6,422 nt of DNA from Microcaldota archaeon (GTDB lineage: Archaea > Micrarchaeota > Micrarchaeia > Norongarragalinales > UBA10210). The position numbers and the translations under genes are program-made. The notes under the pieces are model-generated. The model saw only the letters and a program-made list of their open reading frames with translations. It was not told where the DNA came from and did not search any database. Position 1 is the first letter of the stretch. Every line of letters starts with the position of its first letter. Below are positions 5,840 through 6,422 of the stretch, piece by piece. Where the stretch lies: positions 1-6,422 of the forward strand of contig DUGE01000083.1 of the NCBI GenBank assembly GCA_013331595.1, in the 5' to 3' direction.

Positions 5840-6422
5840 TCAAACTACCAAATTATTTTTTATCGCGGTTACGAAATCAAGTACGTCCTTCTCAATCGTG
5901 TCGAAAGAGGCAATCCACCGAACTTCGCTGGTTTTCTCGTTCCAAACGTAGAAGGGGAATTGTTTTTGGACTAATGCAATCGCGTGCTTGGGCATTATCG
6001 CAAAAACTTCGTTAGCCTCAACCTTTTGCGTTATACTCACGCCTTGAACTTTCGATGCTTTCTCGGCAAGAAGCTTTGCCATATTATTTGCATTCGTTGC
6101 GTTCCTCTTCCACAAGTCGTTGGTAAGCATAGCGTCAAACTGCACGGCCATGAAACGCATTTTCGAGGCAAGCTGCATTCCGTTCATTCGCACGTGCTTG
6201 AAGTCCTGGCCAAGCTCAGGATTGAAGAACAAGACCGCTTCAGCCATCATCGCACCATTCTTCGTCATCCCAAGGCTCAAAACGTCAACGCCTGCGTCCA
6301 CAGTAATTTCTTTTAAGGTCTTGCCAAGGGAAACTGCTGCGTTTGAAATCCTCGCGCCATCCATGTGGACTAGCAGGCCGTTGGAATGTGCAAAAGAATG
6401 CTCTGTTGCATAACTAGCTTTA
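5840..6422 (-). CDS. Low-specificity L-threonine aldolase, C-terminal part (5' end outside window)
   Basis: A PLP-dependent fold-type I enzyme that cleaves L-threonine or L-allo-threonine to glycine and acetaldehyde, cytoplasmic. The frame continues upstream of the ATG at 6364 to the window edge, giving 193 visible residues, so that ATG is an internal methionine (HMDGARISNAAVSLG). MDGAR carries the PLP-binding Asp and Arg. The Schiff-base lysine is in LGMTKNGAMMAEAV (TKNG). Downstream KMRFMAVQFDAML, NDLWKRNATNANNMA, VEANEVFAIMP and EVRWIASFDTIEKDV are typical of the bacterial/archaeal low-specificity aldolases. Oddly, the segment SYATE-HS-FAHSNG near 6410-6380 seems to lack about 13 residues that usually separate the QATE and FAH parts, including a GTVY motif. 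The family is secure; whether the enzyme works is open. It is the first gene of a likely two-gene operon with the methyltransferase-like gene. Confidence 0.93.
   Translation of the reverse strand, partial: KASYATEHSFAHSNGLLVHMDGARISNAAVSLGKTLKEITVDAGVDVLSLGMTKNGAMMAEAVLFFNPELGQDFKHVRMNGMQLASKMRFMAVQFDAMLTNDLWKRNATNANNMAKLLAEKASKVQGVSITQKVEANEVFAIMPKHAIALVQKQFPFYVWNEKTSEVRWIASFDTIEKDVLDFVTAIKNNLVV

Noticed and set aside
1..6422. CRISPR arrays, tRNA or rRNA genes, insertion sequences and att sites.
   Set aside because: No regularly spaced repeats, clover-leaf-like sequence, transposase motif or terminal inverted repeats were seen on either strand.

Overview
The window looks archaeal. It carries the end of an A/V-type ATP synthase operon in the archaeal order A-B-D. 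The minus-strand genes have TATA-like boxes about 25 bp upstream of starts that lack a Shine-Dalgarno site, which suggests leaderless transcripts. Other genes use GGTGG/GAGGT-type ribosome sites. There is also the remnant of an archaeal-style HEPN/MNT gene pair. The lineage cannot be fixed from the sequence; a DPANN or euryarchaeal genome is a reasonable guess.

Layout. Positions 1-2567 (+) hold the 3' part of atpA, all of atpB and all of atpD, i.e. the catalytic subunit, the regulatory nucleotide-binding subunit and the central stalk of the ATP synthase. The atpB-atpD gap is unusually long at 154 bp and contains a perfect 10-bp inverted repeat. A weak hairpin and a T-rich tract end the operon.

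Positions 2616-3060 (+) hold a decayed HEPN-MNT toxin-antitoxin-like pair. The HEPN reading frame is intact along almost its whole length but is cut off from its ATG by a 5-bp tandem duplication (AGAAG x2). The overlapping MNT gene keeps its ribosome site and first helix, then stops after 26 codons, before the catalytic motif.

Positions 3090-6422 are all on the minus strand. Reading in the direction of transcription: a low-specificity L-threonine aldolase (5' end outside the window); a class I methyltransferase-like protein that begins directly after the aldolase stop; a 153-residue protein with a striking match to the Whirly single-stranded DNA-binding family; and two unrecognised genes (246 and 170 residues), each with its own probable leaderless promoter.

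Most notable: the Whirly-like archaeal protein, the one-step-reversible 5-bp frameshift in the HEPN gene, the truncated MNT partner, the structured atpB-atpD spacer, and an apparent in-frame deletion next to the active-site region of the threonine aldolase.
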